DNA of 64,000 bases from assembly GCF_036588685.1 (NCBI RefSeq), contig NC_086381.1, positions 54,125,431 to 54,189,430 of the forward strand, written 5' to 3'. The number at the start of each line of letters is the position of its first letter. The stretch's first letter is position 1. Shown one piece after another: positions 24,180 to 36,609 of this stretch. Source of the DNA: Mytilus trossulus (Eukaryota > Mollusca > Bivalvia > Mytilida > Mytilidae). The translations under genes were made by a program, and so were the position numbers. Under the pieces are notes generated by a model. It made no database searches, had not been told where the DNA came from, and saw nothing but the letters and a program-made list of their open reading frames with translations.

Positions 24180-24572
24180 CAGGTCGAGAAATATGAAAAA
24201 TCTACCTAATATGCCGAAAAATTTCACTTTTCGGATGTTTTTTTTTTTGAAAAATGAAAGTGGCCGCATCCGTGTTCATCCTCAACCTTTATATATGTTA
24301 TGTATTATCATAAAATACAACTTACATTTTTATATTAAGGATGAACACGAAAATTTAACTATAATGCTAGAATTGTGAAGATTTCAGTGATTTAGCATGA
24401 CTTAATGGTGCTAGTACCCGATATATGTGCATTGTATTGTCAAAAACAGCCCGTATTTTGGTAGCAGAAGCATTCTCATGTTCAATAAATAACTAAAAGT
24501 TTACATTTTAACAATTTTGTAAAACTGCTATATTTTGGGGACAAAAAGGGGTCTTACCGGTCCTACTCCTTT
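24180..24572 (-). mobile_element. Partial MITE related to 61937-62521
   Basis: The plus strand ends CTTACCGGTCCTACTCCTTT, the inverted terminus of the element at 61937. Internal matches include GAAAGTGGCCGCAT, GATGAACACG and AGCATGACTTAATG. It sits just upstream of the copy B hendecad exon. One end is degraded. Confidence 0.6.
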
Positions 24573-25011
24573 GCATAAAAATGTATGATGTACAGTCTAA
24601 TTACAGGCAAAACACCCAAACTGACTGTTCCCTCTTTAACAAAATGGTTTCATGCAATACCACCTAAGTAGTGGTAATTTTTATTATTCTGTACAGCTGT
24701 AATATAGTAAGGTGTTTATTTCTGAAATGCTGACGAAGATTGACTTTTCATATACCAACTGTTTCCCTTTTTTTTTGTTTGAACGTTATATATCAGTACA
24801 TGCGTATTATCGGAATCCTAAGTAAGCTGGTTTTACAAGCGAAAAACTGCTTTTATTTTTTACCTTTTTAATACTGATTTTGTAAGGTCAAACATTTATT
24901 TTATTTTCTTATTAATCACAATTAAGAATACTAAGTGTGCAATATATGTATGTTACTATGTGTTGACACTGACATATTTTGTAGCGTTTTGATAATATCA
25001 ATATACTAAAA
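24573..25011 (-). other. Copy B upstream intron, paralogous to copy A
   Basis: Aligned with 10700-10990 (TGGTTTCATGCA motif) and, at 24940-25010, with 15460-15530 (ACTGACATATTTTGTAGCG). Non-coding. Confidence 0.5.
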
Positions 25012-25505
25012 TTAAGAAAGGAAATGGGGAATGTGTCAAAGCGACAACAACCCGACCATAGAGCAGACAACACCTGAAGGCCACCAAAGGGTCTTCAATG
25101 TAGCGAGTAACTCCCGCACCGGTAGGTGTCCTTCAGCTGGCCCCTTAAAAATATGTATACTAGTACTGTGATAATGGACGTCATACTAAACTCTAAATTT
25201 TACACAAGAAACCAAAATTCAAAATCATACAAGACTAACAAAGGCCAGAGGCTCCTGAGGCGCAAAAATGCGGCGGGGTTAAACATGTTTATGAGATCTC
25301 CCCTATACATCTAGCCAATGTAGAAAAGTAAACGCATAACAATACGCACATTAAAATTCAGTTCAAAAGAAGTCCGAGTCGGACGTCAGAAGATGTAACA
25401 AAAGAAAATAAATAAAATGACAATAATACATAAATAACAACAGACTACTCGCAGTCAACTGACATGCCAGCTCTAGACCTCAATTAGCTGATTGAAATTT
25501 TATGT
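25012..25505 (+). repeat. Dispersed repeat family 2, long copy
   Basis: Begins GGAAATGGGGAATGTGTCAA and contains ACAACAACCCGACC, CTCCCGCACC, TGGACGTCATACTAA and ATGCGGCGGGGTTAAACATG. It ends near ACCTCAATTAGCTGATTGAA. It shares the GGCTCCTGA and GGCGGGGTTAAA core with family 1, so the two families may have a common ancestor. Confidence 0.7.
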
Positions 25506-25689
25506 CCTCATCATATGAAGTTTTCTATTCAGAAGCAAAACCGGCGTATAACGTAACATATACTTGATATTAACATTAACGTATAAATATAAAAAAGAAT
25601 ACAAATATACTTGGTATGTTAAGTACTATAATATTAACAAAAATAAAGAATAACTCACCTTTGTTGAATACAGATGGGTGCACTCCTAA

Positions 25690-26095
25690 CCTGTACAGCA
25701 AGTTAACTTGATAACCAGTCATTTGGACTGGTCAAAGTTAACCTGTGACCGAATATAGGACTGCTCTGACCAGTCCTAGGACCAAAATCTAGTTAACTTG
25801 AAAAGCGGACTTGGTCCTAGGACTGTTTTTATGTCTGCCAAAAAGTTAACTTGGAAACAGGTCTGCTATTGATATAAGTTAACTTCGAACCAGTCCTGTC
25901 ATAAGTTAACATAAGTTAACTTCGGAACCAGTCCTGTCATAAAGTTAACATAAGTTAACTTGGAAACCGGTCCTGCCACAAAGTTAACTTCTGCTTGGAC
26001 AAATCCGATCAAAACCAGACCTGTTCCCAAGTTAACTTTTGACTGGTCTGCTCAACACTAAGTTAACTTGTAACCAGGACCGCTCTTCGTTGATT
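25690..26095 (+). repeat. Left subterminal palindromic array
   Basis: About ten irregular units built on AAGTTAACTT (self-complementary) alternating with ACCAGTCCTG- or CCTAGGACTG-type words. The mixture of palindromes allows extensive fold-back. Confidence 0.75.
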
Positions 26096-26439
26096 TAAAA
26101 AAAAAATAATATCTTTGTTACGTAGTATAAACATCGAAAATAAAGAAATTTGAAAATTAATACTTCCGTTTTATGAACAGGATTAAATACAAATATTTGA
26201 AAATAAGTACGCACAGAACGTAACACAAATTTACCTGTGATCTGACAATCTATCTATTATAAAAACGATCTCGGTTACAATGATAACAGGCACTGAATAT
26301 ATATATATATTCCGAGATCAAATTCAATCATATATTTTTGAAAATAAGTATATTTGATGTTAGGTGTATACATCCTTGTTAGTTATACATCCTTGAACTA
26401 TGCAACCACAATCAGCAATAGTTTAATTCATTTAAATAA

Positions 26440-29400
26440 TGACTACAAATTTTTGTTCCCCTAAATTAAGGGTGCCAGTATGTCCTCTTTTTACTTAAAA
26501 TACTGATACGTAACAAAATTTCAGTAGTTTTGATGACTCCAGTTGACTTGTACAACAAAATTATTTGACCGCATCCACCAAAACTGACCATATATGCACT
26601 TTAATTTGTGAATCTATATACCCGCATAGTAAATCAGCCATATTTTTTATGTCAGGATTCAATGTATAATACAATCATGACAATGGACAGCAAAATTGCA
26701 ATATAATAACAAATATTTTGGTTCGCATAAATTTAGAATACCAGCATGTCCTCATTTTATTCAAAATATTGATACGTAACAAAATTTCAGTAGTTTTGAT
26801 ACCTCCAGCTGACTTCTACAACAAAATTATATGACCGCATTACCAAAACTGACCATATGTGAACTTTAAATTGTAAATCTATATACCAGCATAGTAAATC
26901 AGACTTATTTTTAATGTCAGGATTCAATGTATAATACAATCATGACAATGGACAGCAATGTTGCAATATAATAGCAACAAATTTTTGATCGCCTAAATTA
27001 AGGGTGCCAGCATGTCCTCTTTTTACTTAAAATACTGATACGTAACAAAATTTCAGTAGTTTTGATGACTCCAGTTGACTTGTACAACAAAATTATTTGA
27101 CCGCATCCACCAAAACTGACCATATATGCACTTTAATTTGTGAATCTATATACCCGCATAGTAAATCAGCCATATTTTTTATGTCAGGATTCAATGTATA
27201 ATACAATCATGACAATGGACAGCAATATTGCAATATAATAACAACGAATTTGTGTTCGCATAATTTTAGGATACCAGCATGTCCTCATGTTATTCAAAAT
27301 ATTGATACGAAACAAAGTTTCAGTAGTTTTGATACCTCCAGTTGACTTGTACAACAAAATTATTAGACCGCATCCACCAAAACTGACTATATGTGCACTT
27401 TAATTTGTAAATCTATATACCCGCATAGTAAATCAGCCATATTTTTTATGTCAGGATTGAATGCATAATACAATCATGACAATGGACAGCAATATTGCAA
27501 TATAATAACAAAAAATTTTTGTTCACATAAATTTAGGATACCAGCATGTTCTCATTTTATTCAAAATATTGATACGTAACAATATTTCAGTAGTTTTGAT
27601 ACCTTCGGCTGACTTGTACAACAAAATTATTTAACTGCATCCACCAAAACTGACCATATGTGAACTTTAATTTGTGAATCTATATACCAGCATAGTAAAT
27701 CAGCCATATTTTTTATGTCAGGATTCAATGCATAATACAATCATGACAATGAACAGCAATATTGCAATATAATAACAAAAAATTTTGGTTTTGCATAAAT
27801 TTAGGATACCAGCATGTCCTCATTTTATTCAAAATATTGATACGTAACAAAATTTCAGTAGTTTTGATACCTCCAGCTGACTTGTACAACAAAATTATTT
27901 GACCGCATTACCAAAACTGACCATATGTGAACTTTAAATTGTAAATCTATATACCAGCATAGTAAATCAGACTTATTTTTAATGTCAGGATTCAATGAAT
28001 AATACAATCATGACAATGGACAGCAATATTGCAATATAATAACAACAAATTTTTGTGAACAAAAATTTAGAACTCCAGTATGTCCTCATTTTATTCAAAT
28101 TATTGATACGTAACAAAATTTTAGTAGTTTTGATGCCTCCAGTTGACTTGTACATTTTGTACAACAAAATTATTTGACCACATCCACCAAAACTGACCAT
28201 ATATGCACTTTAATTTGTGAATCTATATACCTGCATTGTAAATCAGCCATTTTTTTATGTCAGGATTCAATGTATAATACAATCATGACAATGGACAGCA
28301 AAATTGCAATATAATAACAAAAAATTTTGGTTCGCATAAATTTAGGATACCAGCAGGTCCTCATCGTCCTCATTTTATTCAAAATATTGATACGTAACAA
28401 AATTTCAGTAGTTTTGATACCTCCAGCTGACTTGTACAACAAAATTATTTGACCGCATAACCAAAACTGACCATATGTGAACTTTAAATTGTAAATCTAT
28501 ATACCAGCATAGTAAATCAGACTTATTTTTAATGTTAGGATTCAATGTATAATACAATCATGACAATGGAAAGCAATATTGCAATATAATAACAACAAAT
28601 TTTTGTTCACATAAATTTAGAACTCCAAATATGTCCTCATTTTATTCAAATTATTGATACGTAACAAAATTTCAGTAGTTTTGATGCCTCCAGTTGACTT
28701 GTACAACAAAATTATTTGACCGCATCCACCAAAACTGACCATATATGCACTTTAATTTGTGAATCTATATACCTGCATTGTAAATCAGCCATTTTTTTTA
28801 TGTCAGGATTCAATGTATAATACAATCATGACAATGGACAGCAAAATTGCAATATAATAACAAAAAATTTTGGTTCGCATAAATTTAGGATACCAGCAGG
28901 TCCTCATTTTATTCAAAATATTGATACGTAACAAAATTTCAGTAGTTTTGATACCTCCAGCTGACTTGTACAACAAAATTATTTGACCGCATAACCAAAA
29001 CTGACCATATATGCACTTTAATTTGTGAATCTATATACCTGCATTGTAAATCAGCCATTTTTTTTTATGTCAGGATTCAATGTATAATACAATCATGACA
29101 ATGGACAGCAAAATTGCAATATAATAACAAAAAATTTTGGTTCGCATACATTTAGGATACCAGCAGGTCCTCATCGTCCTCATTTTATTCAAAATATTGA
29201 TACGTAACAAAATTTCAGTAGTTTTGATACCTCCAGTTGATTTGTACAACAAAATTATTTGACCGCATTACCAAAACTGACCATATGTGATTTTTAATTT
29301 GTAAATCATATACCGCATAGTATTAATCAGCCATATTTTTTATGTCAGGAATCAATGTATAATATAATCATGACAATGGACAGCAATATTGCAATTTAAT

Positions 29401-29580
29401 AACAACAAATTTTTGTTAGCATAAATTTAGGATACCAGCGTGTTCTCCTTTTATTCAAAATATTGATACGTAACAAAATTTCAGTAGTTTTAATACCTCA
29501 TGCTGACTTGGAAAACAAAACTATTTGACCAAAACTGATCATATGTGCACTTTTATTTGCAAATCTATATACCCGCATAC
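26440..29580 (+). repeat. ~270-bp satellite, about 12 tandem units
   Basis: Units can be tracked by GTCAGGATTCAATG at about 26651, 26925, 27183, 27450, 27716, 27984, 28258, 28532 (variant), 28803, 29068 and 29345, a spacing of 258-277 bp. Each unit carries ATTGATACGTAACAAAATTT and CCAAAACTGACCATAT. Variants alternate: units with AGCCATATTTTTTATG and units with AGACTTATTTTTAATG, suggesting a partial higher-order (two-unit) organisation. Short minus-strand frames in it are by-products. Confidence 0.9.
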
Positions 29581-29584
29581 CATT

Positions 29585-30519
29585 GTACCGAGCGCCTTAA
29601 TGTCTTCTCCTGGCGCTCCTGTTCACATTTTAGTAGGACCGTAAATGTACACGTAATCAATAAAATGGGAAAACTATTAATGCAAAAAATATTCTGAATA
29701 AATTGAGAATGTCAGAATTTCACCTCTTTATTCATAACAGCAGTCACACCATATATAGGAGTTCATGATGGTGTACTTGTAAAACAAAACTATTATGCCA
29801 CATCATCAAAGTACCAACACTGACATGTCTGAATTCATTTGTACTATTTACAATGATTTAATAAAAAAAAGTATACGAGGTTCTCTTCTTGGAATCTATT
29901 ATGTCGGTTGATTGATTTTGTTTATAGTTAAACGTCAAGTGCCAACTTTTTCATTAAAGTGCGCTATTGAGTATAATTTTAAGACGTCCCATATAAATAT
30001 CGGCAATGACAAATCTCGCAATAAATCTGACGAATTTGACGAGATTTTTGATAGTTTTACCACACCGTTTGCTTACGGACACTGTTCAATTTCTGTTAGA
30101 ATATTCTGCGGGAAATAGAATAGTAAATCCAATGCAAACAAGTTGAATATCAATGAAATATCCATGCAAGTATAAATTTATGCATATTTTTAAAGTAAAA
30201 TTTAGGAAGGGACAGGTACACAACGGGGAACGAAGTAACGTAGACGATGTTGCCGATATCCCGTGATATAAGAATATTGTTCCGATGCGATGGATAACCT
30301 TTCTATCCGCCTTCTAATAAAAAAAACTCTGTATGATCGTATAGCCATTTTTTATTTATATAAGAATACATATCAATTAAAAGAGAGCATTTGTATAATA
30401 TCTAGTAGAGTCTAGCGAGTAAATAATAAATGATATTTGTGGAAAAACAATGCGAACTTGTTGTTTACATATTTTAATGAAAGCTCAAGTCTGATATGAA
30501 AACTCTTATAACGATAATC
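29585..30519. other. Unique-looking interior of the 5.25-kb element
   Basis: No protein recognised. A 68-codon plus frame (29912-30118) has no motif that I know. Confidence 0.4.
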
Positions 30520-30905
30520 TGTCATAAGCAGACCTGTCCTCAGGTCTGGTCAATAGCAGACTTGTCCACAGGTCTGGTCAAAAGCAGACCTGTCCTCAGG
30601 TCTGGTCAGGAGCAGACCTGTTCACAGGTCTGGTCTGAGGCAGACCTGTCCTCAGGACTGGTCAAAAGCAGACTTGTCCACAGGTCTGGTCTGGGGCAGA
30701 CCTGTCCTCAGGACTGGTCAAAAGCAGACTTGTCCACAGGTCTGGTCTGGAGCAGACTTGTCGATAGGTCTGCAGCAGTCCTAAAAAAGCAGACCATAGG
30801 TCTGGTCCACGAACGACGAAGTTAACTTGCTTGACTGCTTAAAAATTCTCAAGTTAACTTAGAAAGCAGTCAACAAGTTAACTCTAAGTTAACTTTTGTC
30901 AAGGT
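30520..30905 (+). repeat. Right subterminal array of ~28-bp palindromic units
   Basis: Seven to eight units of the type AGCAGACCTGTCC-CAGGTCTGGTC, whose CAGACCTG and CAGGTCTG halves are complementary, are followed by AGTTAACTT words shared with the left end. The repetitive 109-codon frame across it is a consequence of the repeat. Confidence 0.8.
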
Positions 30906-32442
30906 TAGGACCGCACCCATCTGTAGTCGTCCATGAATGTTTGAGTAAACTTCCGTAATTTCAACTCTATTTATAAGTATCGTATGATGCATTGGTTCTA
31001 AGAAGATCCTTTTGTTCTATACAGCCATATAAATAAGTATGTCATTAAACCTATTAGGCATTACAGGAATTGAACAAAAAACATACTTTAAACATCTGAA
31101 AAACGTGTCTCACCTAATACTATCATAGATTGAAAATATTTTTTCATTCATTTATATTCTATAAATATGCAGGATTTAAAAAGGTAAACATATCAAATTC
31201 CAATCGTCCCGATGACATGTTAACTTTTTCCTGGAATTATGCAAATCCACGTTTGTATTCATGGAAGTTTTTTAAAGATTTGTATTTAAAAAGCAATAGT
31301 GTACATTGCGAAATGAACAGACAATTGTAACTAAGAGTTTGTCTTATAACATAAACTATGAGGTCTTGAACAAACACCGTCATGCATTTAATTCAGTATG
31401 AGTGCTTTTACAACTTATTTGTTTACAACTTCTATATTGATTTTTATATTGTTTTTATGTTATGCATTCATGATTTCCACTGAACATTACAATACCTTTT
31501 TGGTGTTTTTCTGTTTTGAAAATACGACTTTATTGAATTATTTGTTGAAATGCATATACTTATAGACATGTAATACAATGTACATTTACCATAACGACTT
31601 ATAATATATATGGCTAGATACATGTAAAACATATGAGACATCATAAATGTTATCATAAGAAAAATCATACCACAGATAGGACAAAATCAGTCAATAAAGC
31701 TGTCAATATCGAATCGTGGACTTCATCACAGTCCAGAAAAGAACCAATGTTCTATTTGATCTAAGTAAGAAACAAAGATGGAAAGACTGTTATAAGTTAA
31801 CGAATATATGGATAGATATAACATGTATAAACAATGTTTTTTTGTCAATGCTAGTGAAGTGATAGGCCTTTGGATGTCAGTTTCCTGACACCTTCATCCT
31901 TAGGCTGTATCTAATGTATAATACTATGTATTTATACAAAAATGATAGAAATATAGCACTAAGGAATGGTAAAAAAATGTCATGATGTATTTCACAAAAG
32001 TTACCACGCGTCTTTTTCAATATTTGATGCAAATGTCTAACAAGTGAGAGGTTTTGCGCTATAAAACCAGGTTCAATGCATCATTTCCTACATTTAAAAA
32101 TATCTATACCAAGTCAGGAATATGAAAATATCGAATTGTGGACCTCATCAGAGTTAAGAAAATAACCAGGGTTCTTGGAATCTATGCAATGAACACCAAT
32201 GGAAATACTGTTTTAAAATATACATATAAGCATTGTGTTTGTTTCAAATTATGTTTTTGCGTGAAAGGACTTTGAATGGCGGCATATGGACACCTCAGTT
32301 CTGACACTGATTTCAATGAATATGTTAAGTATGTGAAAATAATAAGAAGATAGCAGTAAGGAGCGGTTAAACAAACAATCGTCATATCTTAAATAAAGTA
32401 TTTTATTTAAAGTAAATCATACGGGCATGTGAAAATGAGAAA

Positions 32443-32755
32443 GCAAATATAGAAAAAGTGATGGGGTGTGATTGCCAATGAGACAACTGTCCACAAGAGA
32501 CCAAAATGGCATAGACATTTACAACTATAGGGCAACGTTCGGCCTTTAACAATGAGCAAAGCCAATACCGCACAGTCAGCTATAAAAGGACCCGATATCA
32601 AAATGTAAAATAATTCAAACTTGAAAACTAACTGCCTTATATTTTTTTTTTAATGAACGAAAAACAAATATGGAACACATAAACAAACGAAAACCGCTGA
32701 ATTACAGGCTTTCAACTTGGGACTGGCACATACATAATTAATGTAGTTGGATTAA
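32443..32755 (+). repeat. Dispersed repeat family 1, copy in duplication B
   Basis: Contains TGATTGCCAATGAGACAACT, CCACAAGAGACCAAAATGGC, AACAATGAGCAAAGCCAATA and the ACAGGCTTTCAACTTGGGAC block. It is absent from the same place in copy A (around 17005), so it inserted after the duplication. Confidence 0.75.
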
Positions 32756-32899
32756 AGCCTGCAAAGGAAATTATCAGTCTTGCATTAGTATTTCTTGGAA
32801 AACAGAAGATACATTATCGAATGTTGTTTCGTATATTATTTCACTTCGTATGGGAAACCGAACCTTAACCAATTCTTCAGTTTTATGTTGCTTCGGACC

Positions 32900-32980
32900 A
32901 CTGCGTACATCAACATGTATACCAGACAAGACGTTTCCCAACCTCTCATCTTAGAGAATTAGGGTGAACGTATTTATATG
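32900..32980 (-). promoter_or_regulatory. Candidate promoter of copy B
   Basis: Minus-strand CATATAAATA at 32980-32971 is followed by the conserved GAGAGGTTGGGAAACGTCTTG block, as at 17240-17160. The distance from TATA-like element to block is the same. Conservation between copies is the only support. Confidence 0.35.
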
Positions 32981-34336
32981 CATCACTCAATTATATTTAG
33001 GATTTAGTGGCCATGTAAAATATTGCAAATTTTATTTGAATTTTTAACGTGGCCAAGATTAACATTAATTTAATCAGTTTACACATACATGACATAGTAA
33101 TCAAAGGTACCAGGAATATAATTAGATACACCAGACGCGCATTTCGTCTTCATTTACATAAGACTCATTAGTGACGTTCATATCAAAATAGTTATAAAGT
33201 CAAACAAGTAAAAAGTTGAAAAGCATTGATGACCCAAAATTCCAAAAAGTTGTGCCAAATACTGCTAAGGTAATGTATTCCTGGTATAAGAAACGTTATT
33301 TATTCAAAGTGTATTATTTTGATTTGTCATTCTGGCGATGCTGTTCAAACAAACATCTAAAGTATAGAAAAGTATTCTATAAAGGTGGTGGCTATTAAAA
33401 AAACATGTTTTCAATGGTTAAAAAAGTGTTTTGTTCTAAGTCGAGAAAATTATTATGATATATCTTCTGTGCTGTGCATTGTACCACACATATATGTAAA
33501 CCAGTTGCATAATTAGAAGTTCTCAGAAAAAAAAGTTCCTCCTACATTGTGGTTAACTTGAATTTTCATTCATTCAAAGTCTATAAATATACCGAATTTA
33601 TAAACATGATAAAGGAAAAGATAAAAATCATAAACCGATCAATTCGTTCAAGAACTCCATTATTCGATCATGTCCTTCAGCTTTTGTCAACTCCTGGACG
33701 TTTTCCAACGATTCATTTAACAAATAGTAGGAATTGTGAAATGTATGTACTTTTGCATTAATCTATTAAAATGTACGGTTTACACCTTCAGGTATTTTAT
33801 TTGGTCAAGTTAGTATTTAAATGATTATAAATAGATAGTTTGAACAAAACGATATAGTTTTACCCTTAAAATTGTATTATGCTATGCAGTTCTTATTCCA
33901 TAATATTTACCTTGGGGATTGAAACATCATATTTAAGAAGTTATAACAAATTAATATTACTGCATCAACATTTTTTTTAATTTTTTTTTACGATAACAAA
34001 TATTTCATTCAATCATTTCCTGATATATAAATACCTAAGTAGCCCAGGTCGCATACTTAGGGCCCCTGTATTTTAACAGCCTCACTTGACCAGGGAAAGT
34101 ATCAAATGAGTTTATACAATAGTTTTACATACATAATTATATTTTAAATAACCAATACAATTGATTTTCACACCTGATAAGCATCACTGTATAAAATCAC
34201 TATCGTATATCCACGATTTATTCACTGAACAAACATGTGTTGATTTAAACTGGAGATACTTTAAAATTTGATTGCGAAAATAAGTTATAGTTGAATTTTT
34301 TTTAATCCATACAAAAAAATCATTAAAATCAAGGAT

Positions 34337-34690
34337 TTGACATTAAAATATCTTCAATTAAACATTAACATAACTGAGACCCCTAAGTGTCAAACAAAAT
34401 GGGAAAATTTGTATAGAGAGTATATAAATTGGGAAAACATTTGGCTAAATCTAAGTAAAATGAATATTAATATAAAAGTTAAAGAATTTCAATGGAAATG
34501 TATACACAGGATTATATATACAGAAAACAAACTGCAAATAATGCATATGTCAAATGGAAAATGTCACTTATGTGATGAACTAAATAATATTGAAACTCTT
34601 GAGCATTTATTTTATCAATGTAACAATGTTAAACCATTGATAGAAACGGTTGTAAGAAATTTACAACCTTGTAAAAGAGGGACGAAAGAT
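34337..34690 (+). pseudogene. LINE reverse-transcriptase C-terminal zinc-binding fragment
   Basis: The frame reads VKEFQWKCIHRIIYTENKLQ, then CHLCDELNNIETLEHLFYQC. This CxxC...ETLEHLFxxC pattern is the zinc-binding domain found at the C-terminus of many non-LTR retrotransposon reverse transcriptases, especially L1/Tx1-like elements. No RT core lies upstream, so it is a 5'-truncated insertion. It runs directly into the Penelope-like fragment at about 34690. Confidence 0.65.
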
Positions 34691-35345
34691 ACTAAAGGGA
34701 CAGTCAAACTCATAAATCTAAAACAAACTGACAACGCCATGGCTAAAAATGAAAAAGACAAACAGAAAAACAATAGTACACATGACACAACATAGAAAAC
34801 TAAAGAATAAACAACACGAACCCCACCAAAACTAGGGATGATCTCAGGTGCTCCAGAAGGGTAAGCAGATCCTGCTCCACATGTGGCACCCGTCGTGTTG
34901 CTTATGTGATTTCAAATCCGGTAAATAGTCTAATTCGGTAGGTCACATTCATGAAAGGGAAGGAGATTGAAGTTACGACGTAAGGAACATATCCGATATT
35001 ATTTGTGAAACGGTTATTCCAAAACGGTCAACCAACTCGTGATGGCGTCCGTAAAATTTACGAAGGGATGATTTTAACTTCACCATTTGGAACTCTTGGT
35101 TTAATAGCTTCCTTGTGAGCAGTAACCCTCTATCAAGAAAATCATGATAGGAAATGCAAGCACGGGAATATCGTATCAATTGGGAGATATATACCCCGTA
35201 TGCAGGTGCTGCTGGAATGTTGCTACTTAGAAATGGAAAGTTCACAATTGGAAAGCTGAAATCATCTTATTTGTCGTAAAGTTTTGTTTTCAACCGACCC
35301 TCATTGTCAATTTCTAGATGTAAGTAAGTTATGAAGCCGACTTAA
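34690..35345 (-). pseudogene. Penelope-like RT C-terminal fragment
   Basis: Minus frame 35245-34973 reads NFPFLSSNIPAAPAYGVYIS, QLIRYSRACISYHDFLDRGL, LLTRKLLNQEFQMVKLKSSL and RKFYGRHHELVDRFGITVSQ, with a stop after SDMFLTS. The following 3' tail (34970-34690) matches 1440-1185, including GGGTAAGCAGATCCTGCTCC on the plus strand. It is a 5'-truncated copy of the element at 1185-2900, better preserved in this part. The catalytic domain is missing. Confidence 0.6.
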
Positions 35346-35727
35346 CTGTATCTGTAGTATCCTTTATCTCTAATTCGATGGGATGTAACATTATAAACGA
35401 CGAGGTTCTCGTTGAAAAAGATATTTTATTAGGAATTTCCGCAGAGAATTCGAATAATACCATTGTTAATGCAATAATACTTTATTTCAAATGGGCTATT
35501 TAGAAAATACGTAATAAATGCAAATTCGATAAAATTAAAGTGAATGTGCTGTCTATACAGGCTTTGCTAAAACTGCACATGAAAAACGAATTAAAACTTC
35601 TTCTGCTACGCTCGGATATAAAGTATATATGCAAAACGAAAATTAAACTCTTTATCGAAAAAATATTGGAAGATGTACTTAGTTCTACTGCTCTAAACGA
35701 AAGGTGTGTTCGATTCCAAATATACTA
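35346..35727. other. Flank left of the 16.4-kb element
   Basis: Plus frame 35540-35803 (87 codons, Leu/Lys-rich, e.g. KIKLFIEKILEDVLSSTALN) crosses into the element end. No known domain. I do not call it a gene. Confidence 0.35.
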
Positions 35728-35784
35728 CACTACCAATAATTTACCTATACTTTTTTGGTACATTTCTACCCTCGTGCATATCAG

Positions 35785-36195
35785 TACTGTTAGGAAAGAC
35801 TGAAAACTTATAATGTTATACTTTCAATGAAATCAGTACTGATTTTGTCAGTACTGTGTCAGTACTGATTTTGACAGTACTGTTTTAGTACTGATTTTGA
35901 CAGTACTGTTTCAGTACTGATTTTGACAGTACTGTTTTAGTACTGATTTTGACAGTACTGTTTCAGTACTGATTTTGACAGTACTGTTTCAGTACTGATT
36001 TTATCAGTAATGTTTCAGTACAGATTTTGACAGTACTGTTTCAGTACTGATTTTATCAGTACTGTTTCAGTACTGATTTTGACAGTACTGTTTCAGTACT
36101 GATTTTGTCAGTACTGTTTCAGTACTGATTTGGTCAGTACTGTTTCAGTACTGATGTTGACAGTACTATTTCGGTATTGTTATTTTCAGTACTGT
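35785..36195 (+). repeat. Left AGTACT array of the giant element
   Basis: About 14 units of about 27 bp, type TCAGTACTGATTTTGACAG plus TACTGTTT. Each unit has two AGTACT palindromes. Confidence 0.9.
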
Positions 36196-36609
36196 TTCAG
36201 TAGATTTGGTGTTGTTAATCTTTTTAACTTGAATGTGTATTGTTTCAAAAAATATTTGGAACTGAAAACTTTTAAACTCGGTAAGTATAGTATGCTATAT
36301 AATAATTTGTGGCATATTTTGTTTCTTTTGTAGATATCTCTGATTAAGTGTTTATTATTAGAGAAGTTTTTACAATGTGCATCTCAGTACAATTGGTATC
36401 CAAATATAGGTTTGATAATTCTGTGACAATATTATTATCCTTTTTTAGCTGGTTACGTTTTTCTCTTAGACTATATCACCCTGCTGCGCAGATTTTTTTT
36501 GGCGACGTGAACATGACCAAGGAAAATTATCAAGCTTACTCTCGTCTATCGAAATACTATTGAAGCGAAGGAGAAAACAACAGAATTGAAGCAATATAAG
36601 CAGTTTATC

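Larger units (their letters stand above)
25671..30923. mobile_element. 5.25-kb TA-flanked element with inverted subterminal arrays
   Basis: The termini are CAGATGGGTGC at 25671 and its complement GCACCCATCTG ending at 30923, each flanked by TA (25669-25670, 30924-25925 in pattern, i.e. TA at 30924-30925). Inside the left end is an array rich in AGTTAACTT and CAGTCCTG/CCAGACCTG (25690-26095). Inside the right end is an inverted-composition array of CAGACCTG/CAGGTCTG units plus AGTTAACTT (30520-30905). Between them is a 270-bp satellite. No transposase is readable. A TA target would fit Tc1/mariner-like or related transposases, but the end arrays are unusual for those. The element interrupts the 5' region of copy B. 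Confidence 0.75.
31090..33970 (-). repeat. Segmental duplication block, copy B
   Basis: Colinear with 16020-18070 of copy A apart from the repeat inserted at 32443-32755. GTGTCTCACCTAATA at 31100 reads on the minus strand as an AG-GTGAG donor-like junction, so an upstream exon of the gene may end at about 31106. No convincing coding frame was found there. The alignment stops at 33970 (CTGCATCAACA) and resumes at 52405, an insertion of about 18.4 kb. Confidence 0.65.

Noticed and set aside
26690-29252. Minus-strand ORFs of about 60-70 codons repeated in the satellite
   Set aside because: They are phase-dependent readings of the 270-bp satellite, present only in units with particular indels.
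30496-30825. Repetitive 109-residue ORF (QVWSEADLSSGLVKSR)
   Set aside because: Translation of the subterminal palindromic array; the unit length happens to avoid stops. The same repeat would be open in other frames.
25690-36195. CRISPR-like arrays (regular short repeats)
   Set aside because: Repeats are contiguous palindromic units without unique spacers, in a eukaryotic genome with no cas genes.
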